This document shows positions 35,210-44,680 of a stretch of DNA of 64,000 nt, piece by piece. The position numbers and the translations under genes were made by a program. The stretch lies in NCBI RefSeq assembly GCF_965249985.1, contig NZ_OZ252280.1; one strand, given 5' to 3'. The stretch comes from Algiphilus sp022763315 (lineage in GTDB: Bacteria > Pseudomonadota > Gammaproteobacteria > Nevskiales > Nevskiaceae). The notes beneath the pieces were generated by a model. That model was not told where the DNA came from. It was given only the letters and a program-made list of their open reading frames with translations, and searched no databases. Position 1 is the first letter of the stretch. Each line of letters starts with the position of its first letter.

Positions 35210-36189
35210 CCTCCGGTCATGGCGAGATGGGGCGTATCGCCGTAGTCACCCTCATTCAGACGGTGGCCCGCCTGCTTGTGGAACAGTGCGGCGAAGACGC
35301 TCTCGCGAAACGCCGCTTCCTGCTGGTCGTTTTGCAGCAGGGGGCGCAGGTCGTGCGTACCCGTGCCAAAAAGACAGAGGCGCAAGCCGCCCCGCGCCGT
35401 GACGCGGAGGCGGTTGCAACCATCGCAGAAGCCCGCCGCATAGGGCGTGATGAAGCCGATGCGCCCGCGGTAATCGCTGTGCGAGAACTCGATGGCGGGT
35501 CCATCGGTGCCACCCCGTTGCTGCCGTTGCCAACCTTCCGCTTCCAGCTGCTGCGCAATACCGCGGGCGCGCACGTGCCGCTTGCCAAAGTAGTCCCCGT
35601 TGTTGGCCGTGCGCATCAACTCGATGAAGCGTACCGTGATCGGACGATGACGGACATACTCGACAAAATCAGCGACGTCCCCGTCATTCAACCCACGCAG
35701 CAGCACACTGTTGATTTTGACCCGCTCAAAACCCGCCGCGATTGCGGCCTCGATGCCTTCCATCACGCGCGCGTGCCGCTGATCGCCGGTGATGCGCGCA
35801 AAATTCTCGGGATCGAGACTATCGAGACTGATATTGAGGGTATGCAGCCCCGCTTCCCGCAGCGGCACGGCCATTTCGCGCAGGCGGTAGGCGTTCGTCG
35901 TCATGGCGAGCGTCTCGATACCCGGTGTCTCTGCGGCATCGCGCACGATATCCAGGACATCACGGCGGATCAGCGGCTCGCCACCGGTCAGCCTGAGCTT
36001 GCGGATGCCGAGTGCGGCGAAATGGTGAATGAGACGGCCCATCTCCGCGCGGCTGAGAAAGCCGTGCGGTGTGCCCTGATAGCCATCGGGGAGACAGTAC
36101 TCACAGCGAAAATTGCACACATCCGTCAAAGACAGACGCAGATAGGCGAAGCGCCGCCCGAACTGATCCTCCAGCGATTCATGACGCAT
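35206..36189 (-). CDS. moaA: GTP 3',8-cyclase (radical SAM)
   Basis: 327 residues; GGAG precedes the ATG. The N-terminal radical-SAM cluster CNFRCEYC, the GGEPLIRRD motif, and the C-terminal second cluster (GFCDGCNRLR...LRLCLFG) are present, and the protein ends in Gly-Gly as MoaA must. It starts molybdopterin synthesis from GTP. A 231-bp gap separates it from moaB upstream; it contains a small hairpin (GTGGGC / GCCCAC on the minus strand) but no recognisable cofactor riboswitch. Confidence 0.93.
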   Translation of the reverse strand: MRHESLEDQFGRRFAYLRLSLTDVCNFRCEYCLPDGYQGTPHGFLSRAEMGRLIHHFAALGIRKLRLTGGEPLIRRDVLDIVRDAAETPGIETLAMTTNAYRLREMAVPLREAGLHTLNISLDSLDPENFARITGDQRHARVMEGIEAAIAAGFERVKINSVLLRGLNDGDVADFVEYVRHRPITVRFIELMRTANNGDYFGKRHVRARGIAQQLEAEGWQRQQRGGTDGPAIEFSHSDYRGRIGFITPYAAGFCDGCNRLRVTARGGLRLCLFGTGTHDLRPLLQNDQQEAAFRESVFAALFHKQAGHRLNEGDYGDTPHLAMTGG

Positions 36190-36420
36190 CAGTACACTCC
36201 ACGTCGGAGGCCGAGACGTTGCGCCCGCGACGACATGGCAATGCGTAGCGCCATCGGGTCGACGCCTTCTTCAGCCCTTGGACCATTCCTGGCGCGCTTC
36301 CTCGCACTTCCCTATCCTGCTCGAACGGCCCGATACCGTAATCCGTGCCCGCGATACTTCGCCGATTGCAGTGGGCCTGACGCCCACGGTGGAGATGCGC
36401 TCGCGACATCGTGTCGTTCC

Positions 36421-36954
36421 TCATTCTCTCAAGCGTGGCAGGAGCGACACGAAGTTGCAGGGCACCGTTCGGGCATCGAGCTGGGAGGCGAGGACGCGCT
36501 CCCACGCCGTCCGGCAGGCACCCGTCGAACCCGGCAACGCGAACACCAGAGTCGCATTGGCGAGCCCGGCCATGGCACGCGACTGAATCGTGGCCGGACC
36601 AATGTCCTCCAGCGAATAGTGGCGGAAGAGTTCGCCGAAACCGGGAATCTCGCGGTCCAGCAAGGGCTGGAGCGCTTCCGGCGTATGATCCCTTCCGGTC
36701 AGGCCGGTGCCACCCGTCACCAGGATCACATTGACGTCTTCTCGGGCGATCCATGCCGACACCACAGCCCGCAACTGATAGATGTCATCGGGCAGCAGAT
36801 TCCGGTCCGCAAGAATGTGTCCCGCCGCTTCCAGGCTCGCTTGCAGTACATCGCCCGAGGTGTCGTTGTCCCGCGTCCGGCTATCGGAGACGGTGAGTAC
36901 CGCAATGCGCAGCGGCTGAAAAACTTTGTTGTTCCGGTCGGGTGGACTCATCAA
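36421..36954 (-). CDS. moaB: Molybdopterin adenylyltransferase family protein (MoaB)
   Basis: 177 residues. MoaB/MogA fold signatures are IAVLTVSDSRTRDNDTSGD, ILVTGGTGLTGRDHTPEAL and ALPGSTGACRTAWERVL. The overall length and lack of the MogA C-terminal form favour MoaB. In bacteria it adenylates molybdopterin or is a paralogue of MogA. It lies between moeA (42 bp) and moaA. Confidence 0.88.
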   Translation of the reverse strand: MMSPPDRNNKVFQPLRIAVLTVSDSRTRDNDTSGDVLQASLEAAGHILADRNLLPDDIYQLRAVVSAWIAREDVNVILVTGGTGLTGRDHTPEALQPLLDREIPGFGELFRHYSLEDIGPATIQSRAMAGLANATLVFALPGSTGACRTAWERVLASQLDARTVPCNFVSLLPRLRE

Positions 36955-36996
36955 AGGCTCGCGAACAATGAACGATCTGCAGGCGGTTTGTGCATC

Positions 36997-38211
36997 TCAA
37001 TACATCAGGCTATCGAAACTGAAATACGCAATGCGGTCGTTCTCCGCAACTATCGTTTGGGAGGGTACCCGCGCCAGACCGTCGGCCCAGACAGCCGAGC
37101 TGAGCACCCCTGAGCCTTGGTGCGGAAACGCTTCCAGACGACCATTGCGAAGCCGTACGCGCAGGAATTCTTCGCGCTGAATCGGCCGACTGCGCGCAAA
37201 CCCGGCGGGATGGCCCACCGGCTCTGGAAACAAGAGCGTGCGCCCCTGCAGACGTCGCAGCACCGGTGCAGCGAAAAGCAGATACGCGGCAAACACTGAT
37301 ACCGGATTGCCCGGCAGGCCGATGAAAGGCACGGCACCGACGCGACCGAACGCCACCGGCTTGCCCGGCTTCACCGCAATCTTCCAGAGATCCAGCGTGC
37401 CTACCGCTTCCACTGCCGCCCGTACGTGATCCTCTTCCCCTACAGACACACCGCCACTGCTCACGATCAAGTCGGCCTTTGAGGCTGCTTGCTCCAAGGC
37501 GGACCGCGTGGCATCCAAGGAATCGGCCACGCGTTGTACCGGCAGAACATCGGCACCGGTGGTCCGCAGCAGGCCCTGCAGTAGGGCCACGTTACTTTCA
37601 AAAATCTGCCCTGGCAGTAATGGCTGCCCTGGGGGAACCAATTCATTGCCTGTGACCAGTATCGCGACGCGCGGCCGAATCACGACGTCCAGCGCAGCGC
37701 ATCCCACCGTGGCGGCCAATCCGAGATCCGGCGGTCTCAGGCACCGCCCGGCGGGCAAGATCTCGCTCCCATTCACGATGTCCTCGCCGGCACGACGGAT
37801 GTTGTCACCCGCCTCCACCGTCCCGTCCACCTCCAACATGCGGTCGTGGACCCTGCAACGTTCCTGCATGACAACAGTGTCGGCGCCTTCCGGGATGCAG
37901 GCACCGGTGAAAATCCGTGCCGCCGTGCCCGGCTCTAAAGGCGCTGGCATGACACCGGCGGGAATACGCGCGGCAATCGGCACGGCCCTCCCCTGCGCGA
38001 TATCGTCGGCCCGCACGGCATAGCCGTCCATAGCGCTATTGTCTGCCGGCGGAACGCTGCAGCCTGCCTGCAGCGGTCGCGCCACGACGCGGCCCAGCGC
38101 TTGCGCCAGTGGCACCGTTTCAACAGCCTGCAAAGGCGTCACAGAGGACACCATCCGCTCACGGGCAAGGTGGACCGGAATTGCGGCGTGACTGCCTATG
38201 TCGTGTGCCAT
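36997..38211 (-). CDS. moeA: Molybdopterin molybdotransferase
   Basis: 404 residues from the ATG at 38211, with GGGAG upstream. The longer frame reaching into the narK end is not supported. MoeA motifs include PPADNSAMDGYAVRADD, IPEGADTVVMQE, VTGNELVPPG, SSGGVSVGEEDHV and FGLPGNP-like IGLPGNPVSVF. It inserts molybdate into adenylated molybdopterin. A 253-bp gap with a palindrome separates it from narK. Confidence 0.92.
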   Translation of the reverse strand: MAHDIGSHAAIPVHLARERMVSSVTPLQAVETVPLAQALGRVVARPLQAGCSVPPADNSAMDGYAVRADDIAQGRAVPIAARIPAGVMPAPLEPGTAARIFTGACIPEGADTVVMQERCRVHDRMLEVDGTVEAGDNIRRAGEDIVNGSEILPAGRCLRPPDLGLAATVGCAALDVVIRPRVAILVTGNELVPPGQPLLPGQIFESNVALLQGLLRTTGADVLPVQRVADSLDATRSALEQAASKADLIVSSGGVSVGEEDHVRAAVEAVGTLDLWKIAVKPGKPVAFGRVGAVPFIGLPGNPVSVFAAYLLFAAPVLRRLQGRTLLFPEPVGHPAGFARSRPIQREEFLRVRLRNGRLEAFPHQGSGVLSSAVWADGLARVPSQTIVAENDRIAYFSFDSLMY

Positions 38212-38384
38212 GGACTCGCGCTCCCTCGTCGTCGGAGCCAATGATCTTGCCCGATCGCGCGGTGCAAGCTGTCCGATATTCTGGACCCTCCGACAGCGTA
38301 ACGACAGGACGTGCTCAGCAGGACACCTCTTCAGGCTTGTTCGCTCGACCACGCACTGCAAGGGACGGAACGCCAGCCATGCGC

Positions 38385-38399
38385 CATCGACAGTCGATG
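38385..38399. promoter_or_regulatory. Inverted repeat in the narK-moeA gap
   Basis: CATCGAC and GTCGATG face each other around a single base. The gap of 253 bp holds no gene. The element could be an operator or a small hairpin setting moeA expression apart from narK; there is no T tract. Confidence 0.35.
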
Positions 38400-38464
38400 C
38401 ACTGTCGCCCACCGCTACTGACGGGAGGCCGACTCCGAGCAAGGTGCCATGCGTTGCGCCCAAG

Positions 38465-39835
38465 CTATGCGGGTACGGGTCGCTCATGTCCCGAGGCGTG
38501 GCTTTCCGCCTCGCGCGCATCGAGCGCCGCTTTCAGCAGGGCATCTTCCTCCGCCTGCGTTTGGTCACTGAATCGGACGGCAAAGGCACAGAAGGAACAG
38601 ACAACGACCGCACAACCGAGAAAGAACAGGCCCTCGCTGTAGCTCAGGTCCTCGGACTTGAATAGAAAGCCGGCTGCCACTGCGCCCGCGTTCCCTCCGG
38701 CGCCAACGATGCCGGCGACGGCACCCAACGCCTTCTTGTTCATGAACGGCACCAGGCCAAAGGTTGCGCCTTCCGCCATCTGGGTGAACAGACTGAAGAC
38801 GATCATCGTGACAATCGCCATAGCGAGCACACCCATCTGCGAAAACACGATCAAGGCAACGCCTTCGACGAACAGGGCCAGAAACAGAAACTGCACGCGC
38901 CCGCGCAGCCCCCGATTGCGGGCGAAGAGATCAGAGAAATAGCCGCCCAGCGTGCGGGCGAAGAGATTCATCAGACCGAAGAGCCCGGCGATAAGACCTG
39001 CCGTCTTCAGGTCCAGCGAGAACTCGTCGAAGAAGTAGATGGCAGCGATATTGTTGATGGTCAGCTCAACGCCAAAGCAGGCCGCATAAACAATGAACAG
39101 GGCCCACACACGATAGTCCTTGGCTGCGACCTTAAAGCTGCCCCAGCTGCTGCGTTCCGCCTTGGACGGCGGAATCACACCCGCCGCACGTAGTGCATCG
39201 TAGTCGCCATCCGGCGCATCCTGCGTGAACAGATAGTAGGCAACGCCCATCGCAAAGAGAATGACGCCGGGCACCACCATCGCAAGCCGCCAACCCACGA
39301 ACTCTGACACCCCAAGACTGACGATGGCCGCAAAGATCAATGGCATGACGATCTGGGTCGTGCCACCGCCGAGATTGCCCCAACCGGCCGTGGTGGCATT
39401 GGCGGTTCCCACCACATTCGGCGCGAACATCACCGAGGTGTGGTACTGCGTGATCACGAAGGAAGCGCCGATGGCACCAATGGCCAACCGTGCCAGCAAG
39501 AAGGTCTCGAAACTGTCCGCCAATCCAATGCCCATCACCGGGAGCGAGCCGACGGTCAGCAGGGTCGCGTAGGTGCGACGGGGTCCGAACTTGTCGCACA
39601 ACGGGCCAATGATGAAACGCACCAATACCGTGATCGCCACCGAAGCAATGATCGTCCAACCGATCATTGACTTGTCCAGCTGAAGATCCTCTCGGACCAC
39701 CGCCATCAACGGGGCGATGCCGAACCACCCAAAGAAGCAGAGATGGAAAGCCAGCCAAGTCAGATGGAAGGTACGCATCTGTACGGAGCGCAGATCGAAT
39801 AACCGTATGCGGGTTGCCTTGTTTGCAAGTTCCAT
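38465..39835 (-). CDS. narK: MFS nitrate/nitrite transporter (NarK/NasA type)
   Basis: 456 residues with about twelve membrane helices. The nitrate-porter signature GWGNLGGGTTQ and its C-terminal partner GAGGNAGAVAAGFLF are both clear, as is the conserved Arg-rich loop GPLCDKFGPRRTY. Length and the simple layout suit the nitrate/nitrite porter used for assimilation. A sigma-54 promoter and an intrinsic terminator lie in its own 420-bp leader, so it can be transcribed separately from the nitrate reductase gene upstream. Confidence 0.92.
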   Translation of the reverse strand: MELANKATRIRLFDLRSVQMRTFHLTWLAFHLCFFGWFGIAPLMAVVREDLQLDKSMIGWTIIASVAITVLVRFIIGPLCDKFGPRRTYATLLTVGSLPVMGIGLADSFETFLLARLAIGAIGASFVITQYHTSVMFAPNVVGTANATTAGWGNLGGGTTQIVMPLIFAAIVSLGVSEFVGWRLAMVVPGVILFAMGVAYYLFTQDAPDGDYDALRAAGVIPPSKAERSSWGSFKVAAKDYRVWALFIVYAACFGVELTINNIAAIYFFDEFSLDLKTAGLIAGLFGLMNLFARTLGGYFSDLFARNRGLRGRVQFLFLALFVEGVALIVFSQMGVLAMAIVTMIVFSLFTQMAEGATFGLVPFMNKKALGAVAGIVGAGGNAGAVAAGFLFKSEDLSYSEGLFFLGCAVVVCSFCAFAVRFSDQTQAEEDALLKAALDAREAESHASGHERPVPA

Positions 39836-39974
39836 GATGGCTCCTGGATAGACTCAAAATGTGCCCGAGCCCCCTTACTGCCCACGCCTCGCGATCGCGT
39901 TGACTGGATTGGCGGTTTCGCGCTTCGAGGTGGCGGTCCCACTGCCAGTCATCGCGATCCCAACTCACCAACGC

Positions 39975-40012
39975 AAAACGCCCGCAACCGGAGCATGTCC
40001 AGTTGCGGGCGT
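39975..40012 (-). terminator. Leader terminator/attenuator before narK
   Basis: Read on the minus strand, an 11-bp perfect stem (ACGCCCGCAAC and its complement, 40012-40002 and 39988-39978) with a paired inner part is followed by TTTT. It lies about 75 nt after the predicted sigma-54 start and 140 bp before narK. It may also end transcripts from the nitrate reductase gene. The same position is occupied by a terminator in the nirB leader, so NasT antitermination is likely. A second hairpin, CGTGCC-GAGGTT-GGCACG (40052-40035), lies just upstream. Confidence 0.65.
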
Positions 40013-40093
40013 CTTTGCCCTTTCGACGTGTCGTGCCAACCTCGGCACGCGCTTGGAGACCCATGCAGCAATCGATGCCGCGTTGTCCCCTTA

Positions 40094-40112
40094 GGAAGCA
40101 GGATGCGTGCCA
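40094..40112 (-). promoter_or_regulatory. Sigma-54 promoter of narK
   Basis: On the minus strand TGGCACGCATCCTGCT matches the -24/-12 consensus TGGCACG-N4-TTGCW with one mismatch, with GG (40111-40110) and GC (40099-40098) at the exact 12-base offset. Start of transcription is expected near 40086. It precedes the narK gene and its leader terminator. Confidence 0.75.
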
Positions 40113-40218
40113 GCTTTTACGTTAGGGGGTGCGGACTCGCTGTCCCGTCTTTGCAGATTCAGTGCGCGACACAGGAAGCCCGGATCATTGTCTTGGTCGC
40201 GCGCCGCCTTGGCGCAGG

Positions 40219-40235
40219 TGCACCATTTAGATGCA
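40219..40235. promoter_or_regulatory. NtrC-like enhancer site of narK
   Basis: TGCACCATTTAGATGCA matches the NtrC pattern (GCAC-N7-GTGC) except for one base. It is centred about 140 bp upstream of the predicted sigma-54 start, the usual enhancer distance. It lies close after the nitrate reductase stop. Confidence 0.6.
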
Positions 40236-40256
40236 GCTGCGCACCGTTGCGTTTCG

Positions 40257-43007
40257 CTATCGCGAGGCGGGTATCGCGAGATCGTCGATCAAGGCGCGAA
40301 TCTCCGGCAAGCACGATCCACAGTTACCACCTGCCTTCAGGTGCGCTGTCACCGCCTCGGCCGTTCGCAGCCCCTCTTCTTTGATGGCCTGGTTGATGGT
40401 GTTGCGTCCTACGCCAAAGCATGAGCACACGGTTGGCCCGACATCCACCGCATGTGGGGCCTCACCTGCCAGCAGACGGGCGCGCCTGGCCGCCCCACGG
40501 TGCCTGTGAGCCATCTGCCCGGCTAGCCAGTCGCGCGCCGGAAGTGCCGCATCCTGAGAAAGGAACAGACAGGCCAGCACCCGATCATCGGCGTCAAAAC
40601 AAATGGCCCGGTAGGTTCCTGCAGCGTGGTCCGCGTAGACGATCCAATCGGCCGTCCCCGGCAAAGCGGTCACTGCCTGCGCGAAGCCATCCAAGTCGAC
40701 CGGCCACTCCATCCCGGCGAGCTCGTAGCGCAAGCAGACGGGCGCCTGGATACGGACCCACCACGCCACCCCATCCAAGGTGGCGGGATCCCGGGTAAAG
40801 AGAAAACCTGTCCACGCTGCTTCGAAGGGTGCGATGGCCGCTGGCGTGTGCTTGAACTCGGGTTCGCCCGACAGCGGGTCGACCACCGGGTTGACCAACG
40901 CCCCCACCCGCGCATCGGAGGCGGTCTGGCCATTCCAGTGAATGGGGATGAACAATTCACCCCGCTTCATATCGCCGGACGTCACCGCACGCACCACCAG
41001 CGTGCCCCAACGCGTCGTCACGCGCGCCAATTGACCGGGGCGGATGCCGTTGGTCAACGCATCCTCGGGATGAAGGTCCACGGTCGGCTCGTCGCGGTGC
41101 TGTGCCAGCGTCGCCGACAAACCCGTGCGCGTCATGGTGTGCCACTGATCGCGCACCCGACCGGTATTCAACACCAGAGGAAAATGCGCATCGGGCGCAT
41201 GTTCAGGAGCGCGCGGGCGCACCGCGACGAAGCGGGCGCGTCCATCCGGATGCGAGAACCAACCGTTCGCGAAAGGACGCTCGGATGCGGGGCGCTGGCG
41301 CACGTAGATGGGCCAGCGTACCGGCTCCAACGCGTCGTATTCCGCACGCGACAGGCCGGTCAATCCGCCGAGATGGAAATAGCGCGGATACCGACCTCCC
41401 TCGACATCCTTACCCGTGGGGCCACAGGTCGCGTTTTCCAGTGCCGACAAGCGGGCGTGCTCGTCGAAGATATCGGCTGGATCCTGGTAATCGAAGGCCT
41501 CCTGATAACCAAGGCGCCTGCCGAGTTCGCATAACGCCCACCAGTCAGGACGCGCCTCACCGGGCGGCGACCGAAACGCCCGTTGCCGAGAAATCACTCT
41601 TTCGGAGTTGGTAACGGTGCCTTCGCGTTCACCCCACGCCGCTGCCGGCAACAGCACGTCCGCATGCGTCGCGGTGTCCGTGCCACCGTCGACTTCGGAC
41701 ACCACGACCAGTTCGCAGGCGTCCAGGGCGGCGCGCACCCGATCCGCATTGGGCAGGCTAACGACCGGATTGGTCGCCATGATCCAGATCGCCTTGACCT
41801 GCCCACTGTGCACCGCCTCGAAGAGGTCCACTGCCTTCAGCCCCGGCTTTTGCACCATGCATGGGCTGCCCCAGAAGTGCTGTAACAGGCGTCTCTGCTC
41901 CGGATCGTCGAGGCGAAGATGCGCGGCAAGCTGATTCGCCAAGCCACCTACTTCGCGCCCCCCCATGGCATTCGGTTGCCCAGTGATGGAAAAGGGGCCC
42001 GCGCCCTTCTTGGCCAGACGCCCCGTCAGCAGGTGACAATTGATGATTGCATTGACCTTGTCGGTGCCCTGGCTGGATTGGTTGACCCCCTGCGAGAACA
42101 GGGTGATGGTGCGCGGACACTGCGCGACCCAAGCGAAGAAGGTGCGTACCGCCACCTCCTGCAGCCCGCAGCGATGCGCGACCGCGGCGATATCTGCGAA
42201 CGCCACGGATGCCTCCAAGGCATCCTCCACACCGCTGGTATGGGCCGAAACGAAGCGCGCATCGTGACAACTGGTACGCCAGAGGTATTGCAACAGCCCA
42301 TTGAATAGCGCTACGTCGGCCCCTGGTGCGATGGGCAGGTGGAGGTCGGCGATATCGCTGGTCGCCGTGCGACGGGGGTCAATGTTCACGACCCGCATTT
42401 CCGGTCGCCGGGCCTTGGCTGCCACCAAGCGCTGGTAGAGCACAGGGTGACACCAGGCGAGATTCGAGCCCGCCAGGATCACCAGCTCGGCTTCGTCCAG
42501 GTCGGCGTACTCAACGGGCACCACATCCTCGCCGAACGCCCGCACGTATCCCGCAACGGCCGATGACATACACAAGCGCGAGTTGGTGTCGATATTGCCG
42601 CTGCCGATGTACCCCTTCATCAGCTTGTTCGCGACGTAATAGTCTTCGGTCAGCAATTGCCCGGAAACATAGAAGGCCACGGCATCGGGCCCATGGGTCT
42701 CGATGGTACGTCTGAAGCCCTCGGCCACGTGGGCCATGGCGTTGTCCCAGGAGGTAGGCACGCGCACAGCCGCCTTGCTCGGGCGGAGCATGGGATGGAG
42801 CAGTCGGTGATCGTCGACCACCGTCTCTGCCAGGGTGCTGCCCTTGACGCACAGTCGCCCTTCATTGGCAGGGTGCTGGGTGTCGCCGGCTACCGACCAA
42901 CCCTGTTTGCCGTTGGCATTGACGGTAATCCCGCAGCCCACGCCACAATAGGGACACGTACTGCGCAGACCCAGGCTGGCGTCCGAAGCACTTCGTGCCC
43001 GCGTCAC
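40257..43007 (-). CDS. nasA: Assimilatory nitrate reductase catalytic subunit
   Basis: 916 residues if the GTG at 43007 is used; it has AAGGGGA upstream and begins shortly before the cluster motif. A GTG at 43064 and an ATG at 43103 are alternatives. The N-terminal [4Fe-4S] motif CPYCGVGC, the molybdopterin region with NPVVSLPNADRVR and the C-terminal MoCo-binding domain are clear. The last ~60 residues are a BFD-like [2Fe-2S] domain (CSCFGVGRNTI ... GNCGSC), as in Klebsiella NasA. The cytoplasmic enzyme reduces nitrate to nitrite; electrons probably come from the fused flavoprotein encoded just upstream. Confidence 0.92.
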   Translation of the reverse strand: MTRARSASDASLGLRSTCPYCGVGCGITVNANGKQGWSVAGDTQHPANEGRLCVKGSTLAETVVDDHRLLHPMLRPSKAAVRVPTSWDNAMAHVAEGFRRTIETHGPDAVAFYVSGQLLTEDYYVANKLMKGYIGSGNIDTNSRLCMSSAVAGYVRAFGEDVVPVEYADLDEAELVILAGSNLAWCHPVLYQRLVAAKARRPEMRVVNIDPRRTATSDIADLHLPIAPGADVALFNGLLQYLWRTSCHDARFVSAHTSGVEDALEASVAFADIAAVAHRCGLQEVAVRTFFAWVAQCPRTITLFSQGVNQSSQGTDKVNAIINCHLLTGRLAKKGAGPFSITGQPNAMGGREVGGLANQLAAHLRLDDPEQRRLLQHFWGSPCMVQKPGLKAVDLFEAVHSGQVKAIWIMATNPVVSLPNADRVRAALDACELVVVSEVDGGTDTATHADVLLPAAAWGEREGTVTNSERVISRQRAFRSPPGEARPDWWALCELGRRLGYQEAFDYQDPADIFDEHARLSALENATCGPTGKDVEGGRYPRYFHLGGLTGLSRAEYDALEPVRWPIYVRQRPASERPFANGWFSHPDGRARFVAVRPRAPEHAPDAHFPLVLNTGRVRDQWHTMTRTGLSATLAQHRDEPTVDLHPEDALTNGIRPGQLARVTTRWGTLVVRAVTSGDMKRGELFIPIHWNGQTASDARVGALVNPVVDPLSGEPEFKHTPAAIAPFEAAWTGFLFTRDPATLDGVAWWVRIQAPVCLRYELAGMEWPVDLDGFAQAVTALPGTADWIVYADHAAGTYRAICFDADDRVLACLFLSQDAALPARDWLAGQMAHRHRGAARRARLLAGEAPHAVDVGPTVCSCFGVGRNTINQAIKEEGLRTAEAVTAHLKAGGNCGSCLPEIRALIDDLAIPASR

Positions 43008-43081
43008 CGGAAATCCCCTTTTCGCGCGAGAAGCGCTACTTGTGGCAGCCCTGTCACCGTGCACGGATCCCTCATGTCCAG

Positions 43082-44680
43082 CTAGGCAGCTTCTTCTTCG
43101 CAATAGGCCTCGCCGAACAGCAGACGCGAGCGCATCGCCGAGATATCCACCTTTGCACGCAACAGGTCGAAGTACCAGGGTCCGTCATCCACCGCCCCAA
43201 CAAGCATCGCCCCCACAATACGGTTGTCCCTCAAGCTCAGACGCTTATAGAGGCCGCGTCTTGGATCGTGCATGACCAAATCCTCGGTTTCCTCTTCGTC
43301 GTGGGGAAGACTGGTCGAGTAGACACCGGTATCCCCAAGGTCGAGCTGCATGCCCGCGACCGAACCGCGGTAGCCGCGCACGCTTTGGCCCGCGAGCTGC
43401 ATCGCACAAATGCCCGCCTGCTCGGAATGCGGCGCGTGCAGGCCATAGCACGTGCCGCGGTGCTCGATGCATTCACCGATCGCGTAGATTCGAGGGTCGA
43501 AACTTTGCAGGGTGTCACTGACGATAATGCCGCGATGGCACGCCAATCCGGCCTCCGCGGCCAGCGCGATATTGGGCTGCACGCCCACTGCGACGACGAC
43601 CACATCCGTGTCCAGTGCCGGGCTACCCGCAATCCGGACGCGCTCCACCCAGCCGTGATCGCCTTCGAGCGCAAGGAGCTCCGACCGTAAGCGCACTTGG
43701 ATACCGCGGTCTTCGAGCTGCCGCTTGAGCATCTCCGCCGCCGTGGCGTCAAGTTGCCGGTCCAGCAACTGGGCGCCACGATGCACCAGCGTCACGGCCA
43801 TGCCGCGCTCGCTCAACCCGTACGCCGCTTCCAATCCCAATGCCCCACCTCCAACGACCACCGCCCGTTCCTTATCGCGCGCCACTTCGATCAGGTAGTC
43901 GAGGTCGTCAATGCTGCGGTAGGTGGTGACACCGTCCAGGTCCGTACCTGGCCAATCAGGCGTCGATGGAACCGCGCCCGTCGCCAGGATCAGTCGTTCG
44001 TAAGGCACACGCCGACCGGAAGCGGAGGTCACTACGCGGCGGCCACGGTCAATCTGGACGACCGGGTCTCCGCTGTAGAGCGTGATGCCGCGTTCGGCAT
44101 ACCAGCCGGCATCGCGGATATCCAATGCATTGCGCGGCTGTCTCCCCGCGAGCACTGCCGACATGCCGATGCGGTGATAGTGACCGTGCACTTCGGCGTC
44201 GAAGACCGTGATGGAATACTGGTTGGGGGCACGTTCCTGCAGTTTCTCGATCGCCTCGGCGGCTGCCATGCCATTGCCCACCACAACCAGCGCCATCGCG
44301 CTCTCCGGCGCCTGGCGAAGCGAGATGTAGCGTCGCTTCGGTCGGGCATCGAGCCATATTTGCCCATCAAGCACCCGTGCCTCGTAGGCGCGTATGGACT
44401 TGCCCGGATCTTCCAGGCAGCGCCCGGTCGTCAGGCTGAAATGCTGCTTGTAGATGGGCGAAGCCACCACCGCCTCGCCTTCAATGTCCCCCACGATCCC
44501 GCGCGCCAGCACATTGGCCTGGGACCATGGGTCCCACTGGTCCACGGCGCGGACACTGTCGTCGCCGAGACGGAAGATGGCGATCTGACGGCCATTCACC
44601 CGGGCGCAGACGCCCGTATTCGGTAGGAGACGGTCAAGTGGGCAGATCTGCTGCCAATCGTGTTCTGCCTGGGACATCAC
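43082..44680 (-). CDS. Fusion of nitrite reductase small subunit (NirD) and FAD/NAD(P)H reductase
   Basis: 532 residues. Residues 1-115 match NirD (WQQICPLDRLLPNTGVCARV, AIFRLGDDSV, VASPIYKQHFSLTTGRCLEDP, YEARVLDGQIWL), the Rieske-like fold without cluster-binding Cys/His pairs. From residue ~128 follows a pyridine-nucleotide flavoprotein: VVVGNGMAAAEAIEKL, ILATGAVPSTPDWPG, VVGGGALGLEAAYGL, and IYAIGECIEHRG. This second part resembles NasC-type reductases that feed assimilatory nitrate reductase. It therefore links the nitrite reductase subunit to the nitrate reductase electron donor. It overlaps nirB by 4 bp and is followed by nasA. NirD fused to a reductase is not the usual layout. Confidence 0.88.
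   Translation of the reverse strand: MMSQAEHDWQQICPLDRLLPNTGVCARVNGRQIAIFRLGDDSVRAVDQWDPWSQANVLARGIVGDIEGEAVVASPIYKQHFSLTTGRCLEDPGKSIRAYEARVLDGQIWLDARPKRRYISLRQAPESAMALVVVGNGMAAAEAIEKLQERAPNQYSITVFDAEVHGHYHRIGMSAVLAGRQPRNALDIRDAGWYAERGITLYSGDPVVQIDRGRRVVTSASGRRVPYERLILATGAVPSTPDWPGTDLDGVTTYRSIDDLDYLIEVARDKERAVVVGGGALGLEAAYGLSERGMAVTLVHRGAQLLDRQLDATAAEMLKRQLEDRGIQVRLRSELLALEGDHGWVERVRIAGSPALDTDVVVVAVGVQPNIALAAEAGLACHRGIIVSDTLQSFDPRIYAIGECIEHRGTCYGLHAPHSEQAGICAMQLAGQSVRGYRGSVAGMQLDLGDTGVYSTSLPHDEEETEDLVMHDPRRGLYKRLSLRDNRIVGAMLVGAVDDGPWYFDLLRAKVDISAMRSRLLFGEAYCEEEAA

Noticed and set aside
36190..36420. Molybdenum-cofactor riboswitch before moaA
   Set aside because: The leader is long and has a small hairpin, but I could not match the conserved core of the known riboswitch.
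35227..37113. Antisense frame of 628 codons opposite moaA and moaB
   Set aside because: It runs across two well-identified genes and their gap.
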